Made by a program: the position numbers and the translations under genes
The notes under the pieces: generated by a model
The model's database searches: none
Seen by the model: the letters and a program-made list of their open reading frames with translations, nothing else
Told to the model about the DNA's origin: nothing
In this document: positions 1 through 8,819 of the stretch, in pieces
Layout: each line of letters starts with the position of its first letter
How positions within the stretch are numbered: the first letter of the stretch is position 1
Origin: JANELJ01 sp024511395
GTDB lineage: Bacteria; Pseudomonadota; Gammaproteobacteria; GRL18
Direction of reading: 5' to 3'
Length of the DNA stretch: 64,000 bases
NCBI GenBank assembly: GCA_963681975.1
Contig: OY820613.1
Span: 868,001 to 932,000 of the forward strand

Positions 1-1640
1 TTAATGATTTTTAGGCAAAACTCATTTTTAAGTGCTTTCGCCGCACTCAGAGCCTCACTCAATAATGTGCCGAAACTCAGAATACTGATAACCGATACTA
101 ATTTTAGCTCTGCTGCAGAAAAATCGCTCTGGTTATCATAGACCATAATACTTTTGCCCGCTTCCAGCGGCTGCGGCAGCTGCTCTGTAATGGCCTGACC
201 AACCCCTTTGCTGCGCGGATAACGTATTGCAGTCGGTAAATCCATGGCAAAGGCAAAATCCAGCATATGATAACTTTCATTTTCATCGGCCGGTGCCATA
301 ATCGTCATATTGGGGATGCAGCGCATAAAGCTGAGATCAAAACTGCCGGTATGAGTAGCACCGTCAGCTCCCACAATACCGCCCCGATCAATGGCAAAAA
401 CCACCGGCAGGTTCTGCAGCGCCACATCGTGAATAAGCTGGTCATAAGCACGCTGTAAAAAACTAGAATAGATGGCGACAACCGGTTTCAGGCCATCGCA
501 GGCCATACCGGCCGCCAGGGTGACGCTATGCTGCTCGGCGATACCGACATCATAATAACGCTCACTGAACTGCTCTGAAAATTCAACCAGCCCGGAACCC
601 TCGCGCATGGCGGGAGTAATACCGATAAGTCGTTCATCTTTAGCCGCGGCATCCAGAATCCAGCGGCTGAATACTTCTGTGTAGGTCAGTGCATCTGAAG
701 CAGAGCTACTGGTCTTGCCATTGGTATAAAAGCCCGGAGCTGCGGCATGGTATTCGGTAGGCTCATTTTCAGCGGCTTCAAAGCCCTTACCCTTCTGGGT
801 GACTATATGTAAAAACTGTGGACCGGAAAGTTCCCGGATATTACTTAAAGTGGTCAGTAGAGTAGGAATATCATGTCCGTCAATGGGACCAATGTAGTTA
901 AAACCCAGTTCTTCAAACAGGGTGCCGGGCACGATCATGCCCTTCATATGTTCTTCTGCCCGGCGTGCCAGCTCCCATACGGAAGGCATGGACCCCAGAA
1001 CTTTTTTGGAATTGGATTTTACCGTTGAGTAAAACTTGCCGGACAGGACCTTGGCAAAATAGTTGGACAGACCGCCGACATTGGGAGAAATTGACATATC
1101 ATTGTCATTCAGGATCACCAGTAAATCGGCATCCAGATCGCCGGCATGGTTAAGTGCTTCAAAGGCCATACCGGCGGTCATGGCACCGTCACCAATAACC
1201 GCTACGCTTTTATGTGTCTGGCCTGTATCCTTGGCGGCAATCGCCATACCCAGAGCTGCACTGATAGAGGTACTGGAATGACCAACACCGAAGGCATCAT
1301 ACGGGCTTTCTGAGCGTTTCGGAAAACCGGATAAACCGCCTTTTTTACGGATACTGTCCAGTTGCCGGGCACGTCCGGTAAGAATTTTATGTGGATAGGC
1401 CTGATGGCCTACATCCCAGATGATTTTATCTTCAGGAGTATTAAATATTTTATGCAGGGCAATGGTCAGTTCAACGGTGCCCAGACCGGAAGACAGATGT
1501 CCACCAGTGCGATCCAGAGTTTCTAGTAAAAAACCACGCAGTTCTTCTGCGAGCACAATTAACTGCTCATTACCCAGAGTTTTTAAATCTGCCGGTGAGT
1601 TAATAGTGGCCAGTAATGGATAATGCAAAAGTTTGGTCAT
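1..1640 (-). CDS. dxs: 1-deoxy-D-xylulose-5-phosphate synthase, 3' end beyond window
   Basis: Thiamine-diphosphate enzyme that condenses pyruvate and glyceraldehyde 3-phosphate in the first step of the MEP isoprenoid pathway. Translated from the ATG at 1640 (MTKLLHYPLL), the frame stays open to base 1 for about 546 residues; the family is about 620, so roughly 75 C-terminal residues lie outside. Visible landmarks are an N-terminal SSGLGTVELTIALH segment, the ThDP motif GDGAMTAGMAFEALN followed by NDNDMSIS, the central transketolase part with GIAEQHSVTLAAGMA, and the start of the C-terminal domain. The gene is divergent from suhB across about 270 bp. Identification is by sequence memory of the family; the frame near base 1 was checked and contains no stop. 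Confidence 0.95.
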   Translation of the reverse strand, partial: MTKLLHYPLLATINSPADLKTLGNEQLIVLAEELRGFLLETLDRTGGHLSSGLGTVELTIALHKIFNTPEDKIIWDVGHQAYPHKILTGRARQLDSIRKKGGLSGFPKRSESPYDAFGVGHSSTSISAALGMAIAAKDTGQTHKSVAVIGDGAMTAGMAFEALNHAGDLDADLLVILNDNDMSISPNVGGLSNYFAKVLSGKFYSTVKSNSKKVLGSMPSVWELARRAEEHMKGMIVPGTLFEELGFNYIGPIDGHDIPTLLTTLSNIRELSGPQFLHIVTQKGKGFEAAENEPTEYHAAAPGFYTNGKTSSSASDALTYTEVFSRWILDAAAKDERLIGITPAMREGSGLVEFSEQFSERYYDVGIAEQHSVTLAAGMACDGLKPVVAIYSSFLQRAYDQLIHDVALQNLPVVFAIDRGGIVGADGATHTGSFDLSFMRCIPNMTIMAPADENESYHMLDFAFAMDLPTAIRYPRSKGVGQAITEQLPQPLEAGKSIMVYDNQSDFSAAELKLVSVISILSFGTLLSEALSAAKALKNEFCLKII

Positions 1641-1723
1641 AAATCTGGGAGCTGGGCAGCCTTAAAAAGGTGTAAAAAAAGAATTATACTGCATTTTTAA
1701 ATGAAAATCTGCAGGGGAATGAA

Positions 1724-1769
1724 AGCGTTCAGCACTGAGCGTTGAGAAAGAGCTTAAGAGTCAGAGCAA
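1724..1769. repeat. Degenerate AGCGTTCAG / AAAGAGC interspersed repeat
   Basis: This stretch reads AGCGTTCAGCACTGAGCGTT followed by GAGAAAGAGC and CAGAGCAAAA. The same words recur at 24597-24626 and, on the other strand, next to the heptamer arrays at 24696 and 36801. It is probably a worn member of one intergenic repeat family. It lies in the divergent dxs/suhB spacer. Confidence 0.55.
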
Positions 1770-1870
1770 AATTATCTATTTTTATACTGAATCGATACCA
1801 TTAATTTTAACAGGGAATGATGTTACAATAAAAAGTTAAGTCGCTCTTTATTTTTTACTGTACTTTATAT

Positions 1871-1897
1871 CAACTGCTAACTTCTAGTTAGCGGTTG
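1871..1897 (+). promoter_or_regulatory. Hairpin directly upstream of the suhB ribosome binding site
   Basis: CAACTGCTAAC pairs with GTTAGCGGTTG around a TTCTA loop, giving 11 pairs including one G-U. The stem ends at 1897 and the GGAG Shine-Dalgarno starts at 1899, so the structure abuts the ribosome binding site. No T-run follows, so it does not look like a terminator. It may tune suhB translation or stabilise the mRNA 5' end. Confidence 0.6.
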
Positions 1898-1909
1898 TGG
1901 AGATTGATT

Positions 1910-2710
1910 ATGCATCCAATACTGACCATTGCTGTACGCGCCGCACGCGCTGCAGGTACTGTTATTTTCCGTTCCATGGATAAGGTAGACAGCCTGAAAA
2001 TTACAACCAAGGCTGTCAATGATTTTGTCAGTGATGTGGATCGTCAGGCTGAACAGACCATTATTGAAACCATTAAAAGCTCCTTCCCTGATCATTCCAT
2101 TAAGGCCGAAGAAAACGGCGAACTGGAGGGTGATCCGAATTTTCAGTGGATCATCGATCCTCTGGACGGCACCACCAATTTTCTGCATAGTTTTCCCCAG
2201 TTTGCCGTCTCCATTGCCTTTAAACAAAACGGTCGTCTGTCCCAGGCCGTGATCTTTAATCCGGTCAACCAGGAATTATTTGTCGCCAGCCGGGGTGAAG
2301 GCGCCATGCTTAATGACCGTCGGATCCGGGTATCGACCCAGCGCGGTCTTGATGGTGCTTTACTCGGCACCGGTTTCCCCTTTAAGGAACAACAGTATCT
2401 GGATACCTACCTGGCTACTTTTAAAGCCTTATTCCCCATGACTGCCGGTATTCGACGCCCCGGCTCAGCTGCCCTGGATCTGGCCTTTGTGGCCGCCGGG
2501 CGACTGGACGGTTTCTGGGAAATTGGCCTCAATGACTGGGATATGGCTGCCGGTGCCCTGCTGGTTCGTGAAGCTGGCGGTCTAGTGGGTGATTTTGGCG
2601 GTGGAGATGATTATCTGACCACTGGTAATGTGGTGGCTGGTAATGCCAGAGTATTCAAGGAAATTCTGCAGCATATTAAGCCATATTTAAGTCCTGAACT
2701 GGCACGTTAA
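1910..2710 (+). CDS. suhB: Inositol monophosphatase family protein SuhB
   Basis: Mg-dependent inositol-1-phosphatase fold; in E. coli the protein also acts in the rRNA antitermination complex and needs no phosphatase activity for that. The product is 266 residues against 267 in E. coli. The start at 1910 (MHPILTIAVRAARAAG) matches the family N-terminus, although the frame is open to a GTG at 1895 inside the leader hairpin. Motifs seen are the first metal site with KAEENGE near residue 66, IIDPLDGTTNFLH near 82-95, and the second metal site WDMAAGALLVREAGG near residue 210. GGAG lies eight bases upstream of the ATG. It is monocistronic, between dxs (divergent) and rnpB. Confidence 0.96.
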   Translation: MHPILTIAVRAARAAGTVIFRSMDKVDSLKITTKAVNDFVSDVDRQAEQTIIETIKSSFPDHSIKAEENGELEGDPNFQWIIDPLDGTTNFLHSFPQFAVSIAFKQNGRLSQAVIFNPVNQELFVASRGEGAMLNDRRIRVSTQRGLDGALLGTGFPFKEQQYLDTYLATFKALFPMTAGIRRPGSAALDLAFVAAGRLDGFWEIGLNDWDMAAGALLVREAGGLVGDFGGGDDYLTTGNVVAGNARVFKEILQHIKPYLSPELAR

Positions 2711-2773
2711 GAAGCAGGTTCCAGGTTCTTAATAACTTATCACTTCATGGAAGAACGGTCTGGATTGAACGCT

Positions 2774-2803
2774 TACCAACGCTCAACGCTGAACGTTTCT
2801 TTT
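2774..2803. repeat. Degenerate AACGCTG heptamer cluster
   Basis: GAACGCTTACCAACGCTCAACGCTGAACG carries three or four imperfect copies of the AACGCTG heptamer that is tandemly amplified at 24696 and 36801. It lies between suhB and rnpB. Confidence 0.5.
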
Positions 2804-2841
2804 TTCTAGCTTTTCCCCCCATTTTCACCGATAATACCCCC

Positions 2842-3197
2842 CAGAGTTAACCGAGACAATCGCTGCCTGGTTTTTTGCCAGGGAGAGGAAAGTCCGGGCT
2901 CCAATGGGCAGGGTGCCAGGTAACGCCTGGGGGGAGTGATCCCACGGCCAGTGCAACAGAAAATATACCGCCATGCTGCTTTAAGTAGCGGGGTAAGGGT
3001 GAAATGGTGCGGTAAGAGCGTACCGCGTTAATGGTAACATTAACGGCATGGTAAACCCCACCTGGAGCAAGACCAAATAGGGGAACAACAGGTGTGGCCC
3101 GCATCGTTCCCGGGTAGGTCGCTTGAGGCCGGTGGTGACACCGGCCCTAGATGAATGATTGTCCACGACAGAACCCGGCTTAGTGGTTAACTCTGCT
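2842..3197 (+). ncRNA. rnpB: RNase P RNA, bacterial class A
   Basis: Catalytic RNA of RNase P, which matures tRNA 5' ends. The terminal P1 stem is AGAGTTAACC at 2843-2852 with GGTTAACTCT at 3185-3194. Universal segments present in order are GAGGAAAGTCCGGGCTCC, GGCAGGGTGCCAGGTAACGC, CAGTGCAACAGA, GGTAAGGGTGAAA, GGTAAGAGC, GGTAAACCCCACC, GAGCAAGACCAAATAGG, and the 3' GATGAATGATTGTCCACGAC with ACAGAACCCGGCTTA. Size and order match E. coli M1 RNA closely. A short T-rich tail from 3197 may serve as the terminator. Exact ends are inferred from P1. Confidence 0.97.
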
Positions 3198-3504
3198 TTT
3201 TATTTTAAACATATATTCAGTGCCTCTGCTCTGTTTATATAAGTTGTTTTTTAGCTTTTCCTTTTTTTATTTCTAAAGCTTGTTTTGGTTGATTTTTGGC
3301 CAAACCCGTCAGAAAAATAATTTAGCCCAGAATACCTGTGTTCTGGATCACATTTTCAGTCATTCTCTTCTATGCTCATCTTTTCCTTGAGTTAATTTCA
3401 ATAAGCTACTGATTTAGCAATAAATTCAACCATTAGAAATGTGTTGAAATATGCGCTAAGTACTGGTTCTGTAAGTAAGAAATTAAAAATATTTGCGATT
3501 TTTC
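3198..3504. other. AT-rich spacer without recognisable gene
   Basis: The stretch between rnpB and the mraZ promoter is AT-rich. I see no convincing reading frame, tRNA or small RNA in it. The first bases hold the T-rich tail after rnpB. Confidence 0.5.
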
Positions 3505-3533
3505 TTGACCTTGTGTTAAACAATTTCTATAGT
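3505..3533 (+). promoter_or_regulatory. Sigma70-type promoter of the dcw cluster (PmraZ)
   Basis: TTGACC at 3505-3510 and TATAGT at 3528-3533 are separated by 17 bases, an almost ideal sigma70 arrangement. Transcription should begin near 3540, just where the TGG repeat array starts, leaving about 120 bases of leader before mraZ. Confidence 0.75.
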
Positions 3534-3540
3534 GGCAATT

Positions 3541-3585
3541 GTGGGGTAAAGTGGATCAAAATGGATCCTGATGGAAAAAAGTGGT
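3541..3585 (+). promoter_or_regulatory. Putative MraZ operator: five TGG boxes at 10-bp spacing
   Basis: GTGGG, GTGGA, ATGGA, ATGGA and GTGGT begin at 3541, 3551, 3561, 3571 and 3581, exactly one helical turn apart. MraZ of E. coli and Mycoplasma is known to bind direct TGGGN-type boxes with 5-bp spacers, that is 10-bp periodicity, near the mraZ promoter. This array lies at the expected transcription start, so bound MraZ could block initiation or escape. Five boxes is more than the three described for E. coli. Confidence 0.7.
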
Positions 3586-3660
3586 ATTTTTATCCTGTAT
3601 AAATGAGATTGTTTGCAATCTTTATCTTATACCTCCATAAGATTAAACCGGTGCTGTGCA

Positions 3661-4098
3661 GTGTTAAATGGTGTAACCAAACTCAATCTGGATGCCAAAG
3701 GGCGTCTGGCTATCCCAAGTCGTTATAGAGAACGGCTGCAGGAAGAGTGTGCCGGTCATCTGGTGATTACCTTGGATCATGAACGCAGAATGGTGATCTA
3801 CCCCTACCATGAATGGAAAAAGATAGAAGACAAGCTGACTGCACTGCCCAGCACAAAACCGTCCATGAAGATAAAACGCCTGGTACTGGGGCATGCTTCA
3901 GATTGTGATATGGATAAAAATGGCCGTATCAATCTGCCGCCGTATTTAAGAGAGAAAACCGGCTTGGAAAAACAGGTGGTGCTGGTCGGCATTGGTAATA
4001 AATTTGAAGTCTGGGATGAAATCGCCTGGGATAATGTCTGGGCCGATGAGGATGATGATATTGACCTCACCGAAGAACTGACTTCTTTATCCCTGTAA
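3661..4098 (+). CDS. mraZ: Transcriptional regulator MraZ
   Basis: DNA-binding regulator of the dcw cluster, built of two SpoVT/AbrB-like halves that assemble into a ring. I place the start at the GTG at 3661 (VLNGVTKLNLDAKGRLAIPS), because the family begins MFRGxxxxxLDxKGR; the frame is open further upstream to a TTG at 3613 but that extension has no family match. The product is 145 residues, close to the 152 of E. coli. The signature halves are DAKGRLAIPSRYRE near residues 11-24 and DKNGRINLPPYLRE near 82-95. No strong Shine-Dalgarno is visible. Probably autoregulated through the upstream TGG boxes. Confidence 0.93.
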   Translation: MLNGVTKLNLDAKGRLAIPSRYRERLQEECAGHLVITLDHERRMVIYPYHEWKKIEDKLTALPSTKPSMKIKRLVLGHASDCDMDKNGRINLPPYLREKTGLEKQVVLVGIGNKFEVWDEIAWDNVWADEDDDIDLTEELTSLSL

Positions 4099-4140
4099 TG
4101 AAATAAATGGCTCTTTAATAATTTAATAACAGGTACAACT

Positions 4141-5091
4141 GTGACAGAACATGAGGCAGCACATTCTCAGTATAAACATAAATCAGTGCTGCTTAATGAG
4201 TCCATTGAAGTCCTGAATATAGAACCCGCAGGGATCTATATTGACGGTACCTTTGGCCGGGGCGGGCATTCTCAGGCCATCCTGGAACAACTGGGTGAGC
4301 AGGGGAGGTTAATTGCCTTTGACAAGGATCCGCAGGCTATTAAGACAGCTGAACAGAAATTTGCGGCGGATCCGCGCTTCCAGATAGTGCATGATTCTTT
4401 TGCAGAGCTGGAGAAACATATTGAACAGCTGGGTTTAAGCGGTTCGATTAACGGTATTCTGTTGGATCTGGGTGTTTCATCACCGCAACTAGATGATTCG
4501 CAGCGGGGGTTTAGTTTTCAGCAGTCCGGCCCGCTGGATATGCGTATGAATGATCAGCAGGGTATGACGGCAGCGCAATGGCTGAATAAAGCCGGTGAAA
4601 CTGAAATAGCCAATGTCCTGTACGACTACGGGGAAGAGCGTTTCTCCAGGCGAATTGCCAGAGCCATTGTTCAGGCTAGGGCAGAACAGCCGTTGACGGA
4701 TACCCGGCAGTTGGCAGAGATCATTAAGCAGGCGCACCCTCGCTGGGAAAAGAAAAAACATCCGGCGACTCGAAGTTTTCAGGGCATACGGATTTTTATT
4801 AATAATGAACTGACGGATCTCGATAGCTGCCTGCAGCAAAGCTATCGCTGTCTGGCCAGAAACGGACGTCTGGAGGTGATCAGTTTTCATTCTCTGGAGG
4901 ACCGGCGGGTTAAACAGTTTTTCAGAAGGATGTCAGAAGGTGAACAATTACCCCCGGATCTGCCGGTTATGGATGAAACCATTAACCGTAAAATGAAACT
5001 GGTGGGAAAACGAATTAAGGCTGGTAAGCAGGAAATGAGTGATAATCCCCGAGCCAGAAGTGCAGTACTTAGAGTGGCAATGAAACTGTAA
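4141..5091 (+). CDS. rsmH: 16S rRNA (cytosine1402-N4)-methyltransferase
   Basis: SAM-dependent methyltransferase that modifies C1402 of 16S rRNA at the P site; formerly MraW. The 316-residue length is typical of the family. It starts at a GTG. The N-terminal KSVLLNESIEVL and the SAM-binding loop GTFGRGGHS (residues 36-44) are followed by GILLDLGVSSPQLDD, then RSFQGIRIFINNEL and VISFHSLEDRRVKQFF in the C-terminal part. It is the second gene of the dcw cluster, 42 bases after mraZ and ahead of ftsL, the standard gammaproteobacterial order. Confidence 0.97.
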   Translation: MTEHEAAHSQYKHKSVLLNESIEVLNIEPAGIYIDGTFGRGGHSQAILEQLGEQGRLIAFDKDPQAIKTAEQKFAADPRFQIVHDSFAELEKHIEQLGLSGSINGILLDLGVSSPQLDDSQRGFSFQQSGPLDMRMNDQQGMTAAQWLNKAGETEIANVLYDYGEERFSRRIARAIVQARAEQPLTDTRQLAEIIKQAHPRWEKKKHPATRSFQGIRIFINNELTDLDSCLQQSYRCLARNGRLEVISFHSLEDRRVKQFFRRMSEGEQLPPDLPVMDETINRKMKLVGKRIKAGKQEMSDNPRARSAVLRVAMKL

Positions 5092-5131
5092 ATAAAGCAG
5101 CTAAAACGAGACAGCTAAAAATGAGGTAAAT

Positions 5132-5401
5132 ATGAGCGGCAAAATTTTACTGATATTAATTTTGCTTATTATCACCTTTGTCTCGGCCGTCAGTGTGGTA
5201 TATGCAAAACACTATAATCGAAAACTGTTTGTGGAACTGCAGCAGCTTGAAAAGCAAAGAGATAATATGGAAGTGGAATGGGGCAAGCTGCAGCTGGAAC
5301 AGAATACCTGGGCAACGCATGTACGTATAGAACGTATTGCCCGTGAGCAATTGCAGATGATAACGCCACAGAATAAAGACGTTATTTATATTACGCAGTA
5401 A
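5132..5401 (+). CDS. ftsL: Cell division protein FtsL
   Basis: Small bitopic membrane protein of the FtsQLB complex that activates septal peptidoglycan synthesis by FtsWI. The 89 residues comprise a short cytoplasmic start, one membrane segment (about 4-22) and a periplasmic leucine-rich coiled coil containing LQQLEKQRDNMEVEWGKLQLE, then the HVRIERIAREQL element shared by the family. Sequence identity across FtsL proteins is low, so position between rsmH and ftsI supports the call. Confidence 0.92.
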   Translation: MSGKILLILILLIITFVSAVSVVYAKHYNRKLFVELQQLEKQRDNMEVEWGKLQLEQNTWATHVRIERIAREQLQMITPQNKDVIYITQ

Positions 5402-5415
5402 CAGGCATTGTAAAA

Positions 5416-7194
5416 ATGACCAGAGCCAGTGTTAAAAATAAGCTAAAAGGCGGTACTCATGTACCCTCTTACAGAATCAATTTTATTTATCTGATTCTGC
5501 TGCTGGCAGTGTGTTTGCTGGTCTGGCGAGTACTGCAGCTGCAGTTTGATAATGAATTTTTACAGGGGCAGGGTAATGCCCGGGTTCTGCGTCAGGTAGA
5601 AGTGACGGCACATCGAGGCATGATAACTGATCGCAACGGCTATCCGTTGGCCATCAGTACCCCGGTATCATCCATCTGGGTCAATCCTCATGAATTTGAT
5701 TTGGGTGATAAAAAGATTTACCAGCTGGCCAAATTGCTAAAACTAAACAGCCAGTACCTTAAAAATAAGATAAAAAAACGTGCTGACAAGGAATTTGTCT
5801 ATATCCGGCGGCGTATTAATCCGGCTCAGGCACAACAGATTATGAATCTGGATATTAAGGGCGTTCATGTTCAGCGTGAATACCGGCGTTATTATCCGGA
5901 CGGTGAAATTTTTGGTCATGTGCTGGGCTTTACCGATGTGGATGACAATGGTCAGGAAGGCATGGAGCTGGCCTACAACGACTGGCTGGCCGGTGAATCA
6001 GGTAAAAAACGGGTCGTTAAGGATAGACTGGGTCGAATTATTGCCATTGAAGAACAGGTTAAAGCACCCAGACCGGGTAAAAATTTAAAGCTCAGTCTGG
6101 ATAGGCGCATTCAGTACCTGGCTTATAAAACACTGAAAAAAACGGTACAGCAGCATAAGGCAAAATCCGGTTCTATTGTGGTACTGGATATTGAGACTGG
6201 GGAAGTCATTGCCATGGCCAATCAGCCGGGTTTTAACCCTAACCGGCTGCAGGATCGTAAATCCAGCCGGTATCGTAATCGGGCGATTACCGATTTGTTT
6301 GAACCGGGCTCAACCATGAAACCGATATCCATTGCTACGGCATTGAACAGCGGTCATTACAGCCCCGGTACTCAGATAGATACCGGTGACGGCTGGTTTA
6401 TGATTGATGGTAAAACCATTAAGGATACTCATGCTTATGGTGTCATTGATGTGGCGACGGTACTGAAAAAATCCAGTAATGTCGGCACTTCAAAAATAGC
6501 ACTAAGCTTACCCAAACCTTTGCTCTGGGATATCTATTATAGTTTTGGCTTTGGCAGTGATACCGGCAGCGGTTTTCCAGGTGAATCCAGTGGTCGCTTG
6601 GTTCGGCCCAGAAGAGTATCAAAAATAGAACAGGCTACCTTATCTTTTGGCTATGGTATGTCTGTAACGACATTACAACTGGCTAACGCCTATAGCACTA
6701 TTGCACGACAGGGAAAAAAACAACCCGTGACTTTTTTGTATCAACAGGCTGACAATTCAGATAGTGGAAATACCGGAGCAGAGCTTGCTCTGAACCAGCG
6801 TGTACGTCTGTCTGAACGTTCCCTGAAGCAGATCAGTAAAATGATGCAGACAGTAGTCAGTGATGGCGGTACTGCACCAAAGGCTGCCGTGCGTGGTTAT
6901 AAAGTAGCCGGTAAAACCGGTACGGTTAAAAAAGCCTCTAAACACGGAGGTTATACCAAAAAGAAATACGCGGCAGTCTTTGCCGGATTTGCACCTGTCT
7001 CTGATCCAAAACTGGCCATTGTGGTTATGATTGATGAACCCAGCAATGGTGTCTACTATGGTGGCCTGGTGGCCGCTCCGGCATTTTCAGAAGTCATGTC
7101 CGGAGCACTCAGGTTGCTTAATATCGACCCGGATGACATCAGTCGTCCGGATGTAGCCTCCCAGATAGAGCAGAGTTTCGGGAGGCAGATATGA
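5416..7194 (+). CDS. ftsI: Peptidoglycan transpeptidase FtsI (PBP3)
   Basis: Septum-specific class B penicillin-binding protein that crosslinks new peptidoglycan together with FtsW. The 592 residues include a membrane anchor at about 22-39, the dimerisation/pedestal domain starting at TAHRGMITDRNG, and the transpeptidase domain with catalytic STMK (Ser299, Lys302), SSN (353-355) and KTG (500-502). The stop overlaps the murE start by four bases (ATGA), indicating translational coupling. No missing motif was seen. Confidence 0.97.
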   Translation: MTRASVKNKLKGGTHVPSYRINFIYLILLLAVCLLVWRVLQLQFDNEFLQGQGNARVLRQVEVTAHRGMITDRNGYPLAISTPVSSIWVNPHEFDLGDKKIYQLAKLLKLNSQYLKNKIKKRADKEFVYIRRRINPAQAQQIMNLDIKGVHVQREYRRYYPDGEIFGHVLGFTDVDDNGQEGMELAYNDWLAGESGKKRVVKDRLGRIIAIEEQVKAPRPGKNLKLSLDRRIQYLAYKTLKKTVQQHKAKSGSIVVLDIETGEVIAMANQPGFNPNRLQDRKSSRYRNRAITDLFEPGSTMKPISIATALNSGHYSPGTQIDTGDGWFMIDGKTIKDTHAYGVIDVATVLKKSSNVGTSKIALSLPKPLLWDIYYSFGFGSDTGSGFPGESSGRLVRPRRVSKIEQATLSFGYGMSVTTLQLANAYSTIARQGKKQPVTFLYQQADNSDSGNTGAELALNQRVRLSERSLKQISKMMQTVVSDGGTAPKAAVRGYKVAGKTGTVKKASKHGGYTKKKYAAVFAGFAPVSDPKLAIVVMIDEPSNGVYYGGLVAAPAFSEVMSGALRLLNIDPDDISRPDVASQIEQSFGRQI

Positions 7195-8819
7195 ACGGAC
7201 AACTGCCCATAACCCGTCAGGCTGCCTTACCGGTGCAACCGGTAAAAAGCGCTTACCCCACAAACCATCTACAACGTCTCTTAGATGGTTTTTGTGATCT
7301 TAGTGGGGTCAAAAATGCTGGGCTAAGTTTCAAAGGCTTATCGCTTAATAGTAATAAAGTACATGAAGAGTTTTTGTTCCTGGCCTGTGCTGGTGTAGGA
7401 AAACCCTCACAGAAGCCGCATCATGGCATCGCTTATGCGGGACAGGCCATTAACCGGGGTGCTACCTGTGTGGCCTGGGAACCTACGGCTGAATTACAGG
7501 AAATGCCTGAAGTCTGTACCCTGGAAGATAAGCCGGATGTACCGCTGATCCGGGTTGAAGGTTTACTGGAAAAAAGCAGTTATATTGCCGCGCGTTTCTA
7601 TCAGCACCCGACCCGGGAAATGCAGGTAATTGGTATTACCGGTACTAATGGCAAAACCTCAACAGCCCATTTTGTTGCCCGCCTGATGGGCCTGCTGGCA
7701 CAGCAGAATAATATTGAAGACCGCAGTGTCCTGATTGGTACCTTGGGTAACGGCCATTATGGCCAGCTGCAGCAAAGTACGCATACTACACCGGATGCAG
7801 TGACTGTACAGCAGTTAATGGCGGATTATCATGACCAGGGGATTCAAACCGTAGTTATGGAAGTTTCTTCCCATGCTTTGGCACAGGGCCGGGTAAACGG
7901 GGTGGAGTTTGATACGGCAGTACTGACTAATCTGTCCCGTGATCATCTGGATTATCATGGTGACATGCAGAGCTATGCGACAGAAAAACTGAAACTGTTT
8001 TTAACACCAGGTTTAAAAAACATTGTACTGAATCTGGATGATGCTTTTTCTGCTCAGATCCGCACAGACCTAAAGCAACAGACATCGCTTGTCACTTATG
8101 CCAGACAGGACAGCTCAGCTGATTACAGCGTGTCAGATATTAAGCTGGACAATAAAGGCATCTATTTTAAGTTACAGCATGATCAACAGAGCTGGCCGGT
8201 CAGCACGCCTTTAATCGGTGAGTTTAATATTGACAATATACTGGCGGCGATTGCGGTATTGGTTACACAGGGGTATACATTAAAAGACATTATTAAAGCC
8301 GTTAATGGTTTACAGACCGTTCCCGGACGTATGGAAAAAATTAATATTGACGGGCAGGTGCAACAACCCTTAATTATTATTGACTATGCTCACACTCCGG
8401 ATGCTCTGGCTAAGGCTTTGCAGGCAGTCAGAGCCCATACCAGCAAAGAGGGTAAATTATATTGTGTCTTTGGCTGCGGTGGTGACCGGGATCAGGGTAA
8501 GCGCAGTTTAATGGCTCAGGCGGCAGAAGAACAGGCCGATCAGATTATGATTACTTCGGATAATCCCCGTAGTGAAGAGCCAGAGCAGATCATTAAGGAT
8601 ATAAGTAGCGGCTTAAAAAATACTCAGACGGTATGGACTGAAACGGATCGGGCGATGGCTATAGCCAAGGTACTAAATGCTGCCGGATCACAGGACAGTG
8701 TTTTAATTGCCGGAAAAGGGCATGAAACTTATCAGGAAATAAATGGTACCCGGCTTCCCTTTAGTGACAGAGACTGTGTGATGCAGTTTTATCACAAGGA
8801 TAAGGAGGATGCACAATGA
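7191..8819 (+). CDS. murE: UDP-MurNAc-L-Ala-D-Glu:meso-DAP ligase
   Basis: Cytoplasmic ATP-dependent ligase adding the third residue of the peptidoglycan stem peptide. Residues 151-157 form the ATP loop GTNGKTS. DNPR at 457-460 is the motif that selects meso-diaminopimelate over lysine, so Gram-negative DAP-type peptidoglycan is expected. The 542-residue product is somewhat longer than E. coli MurE (495), with an extended N-terminus. Both ends overlap neighbours by four bases. Confidence 0.97.
   Translation: MNGQLPITRQAALPVQPVKSAYPTNHLQRLLDGFCDLSGVKNAGLSFKGLSLNSNKVHEEFLFLACAGVGKPSQKPHHGIAYAGQAINRGATCVAWEPTAELQEMPEVCTLEDKPDVPLIRVEGLLEKSSYIAARFYQHPTREMQVIGITGTNGKTSTAHFVARLMGLLAQQNNIEDRSVLIGTLGNGHYGQLQQSTHTTPDAVTVQQLMADYHDQGIQTVVMEVSSHALAQGRVNGVEFDTAVLTNLSRDHLDYHGDMQSYATEKLKLFLTPGLKNIVLNLDDAFSAQIRTDLKQQTSLVTYARQDSSADYSVSDIKLDNKGIYFKLQHDQQSWPVSTPLIGEFNIDNILAAIAVLVTQGYTLKDIIKAVNGLQTVPGRMEKINIDGQVQQPLIIIDYAHTPDALAKALQAVRAHTSKEGKLYCVFGCGGDRDQGKRSLMAQAAEEQADQIMITSDNPRSEEPEQIIKDISSGLKNTQTVWTETDRAMAIAKVLNAAGSQDSVLIAGKGHETYQEINGTRLPFSDRDCVMQFYHKDKEDAQ

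Noticed and set aside
1895..1909. GTG at 1895 as suhB start
   Set aside because: It lies inside the leader hairpin, and the 1910 ATG with GGAG fits the family N-terminus exactly.
3613..3660. TTG at 3613 as mraZ start
   Set aside because: The extra 16 residues have no family counterpart; GTG 3661 aligns with the MFRG start of other MraZ.
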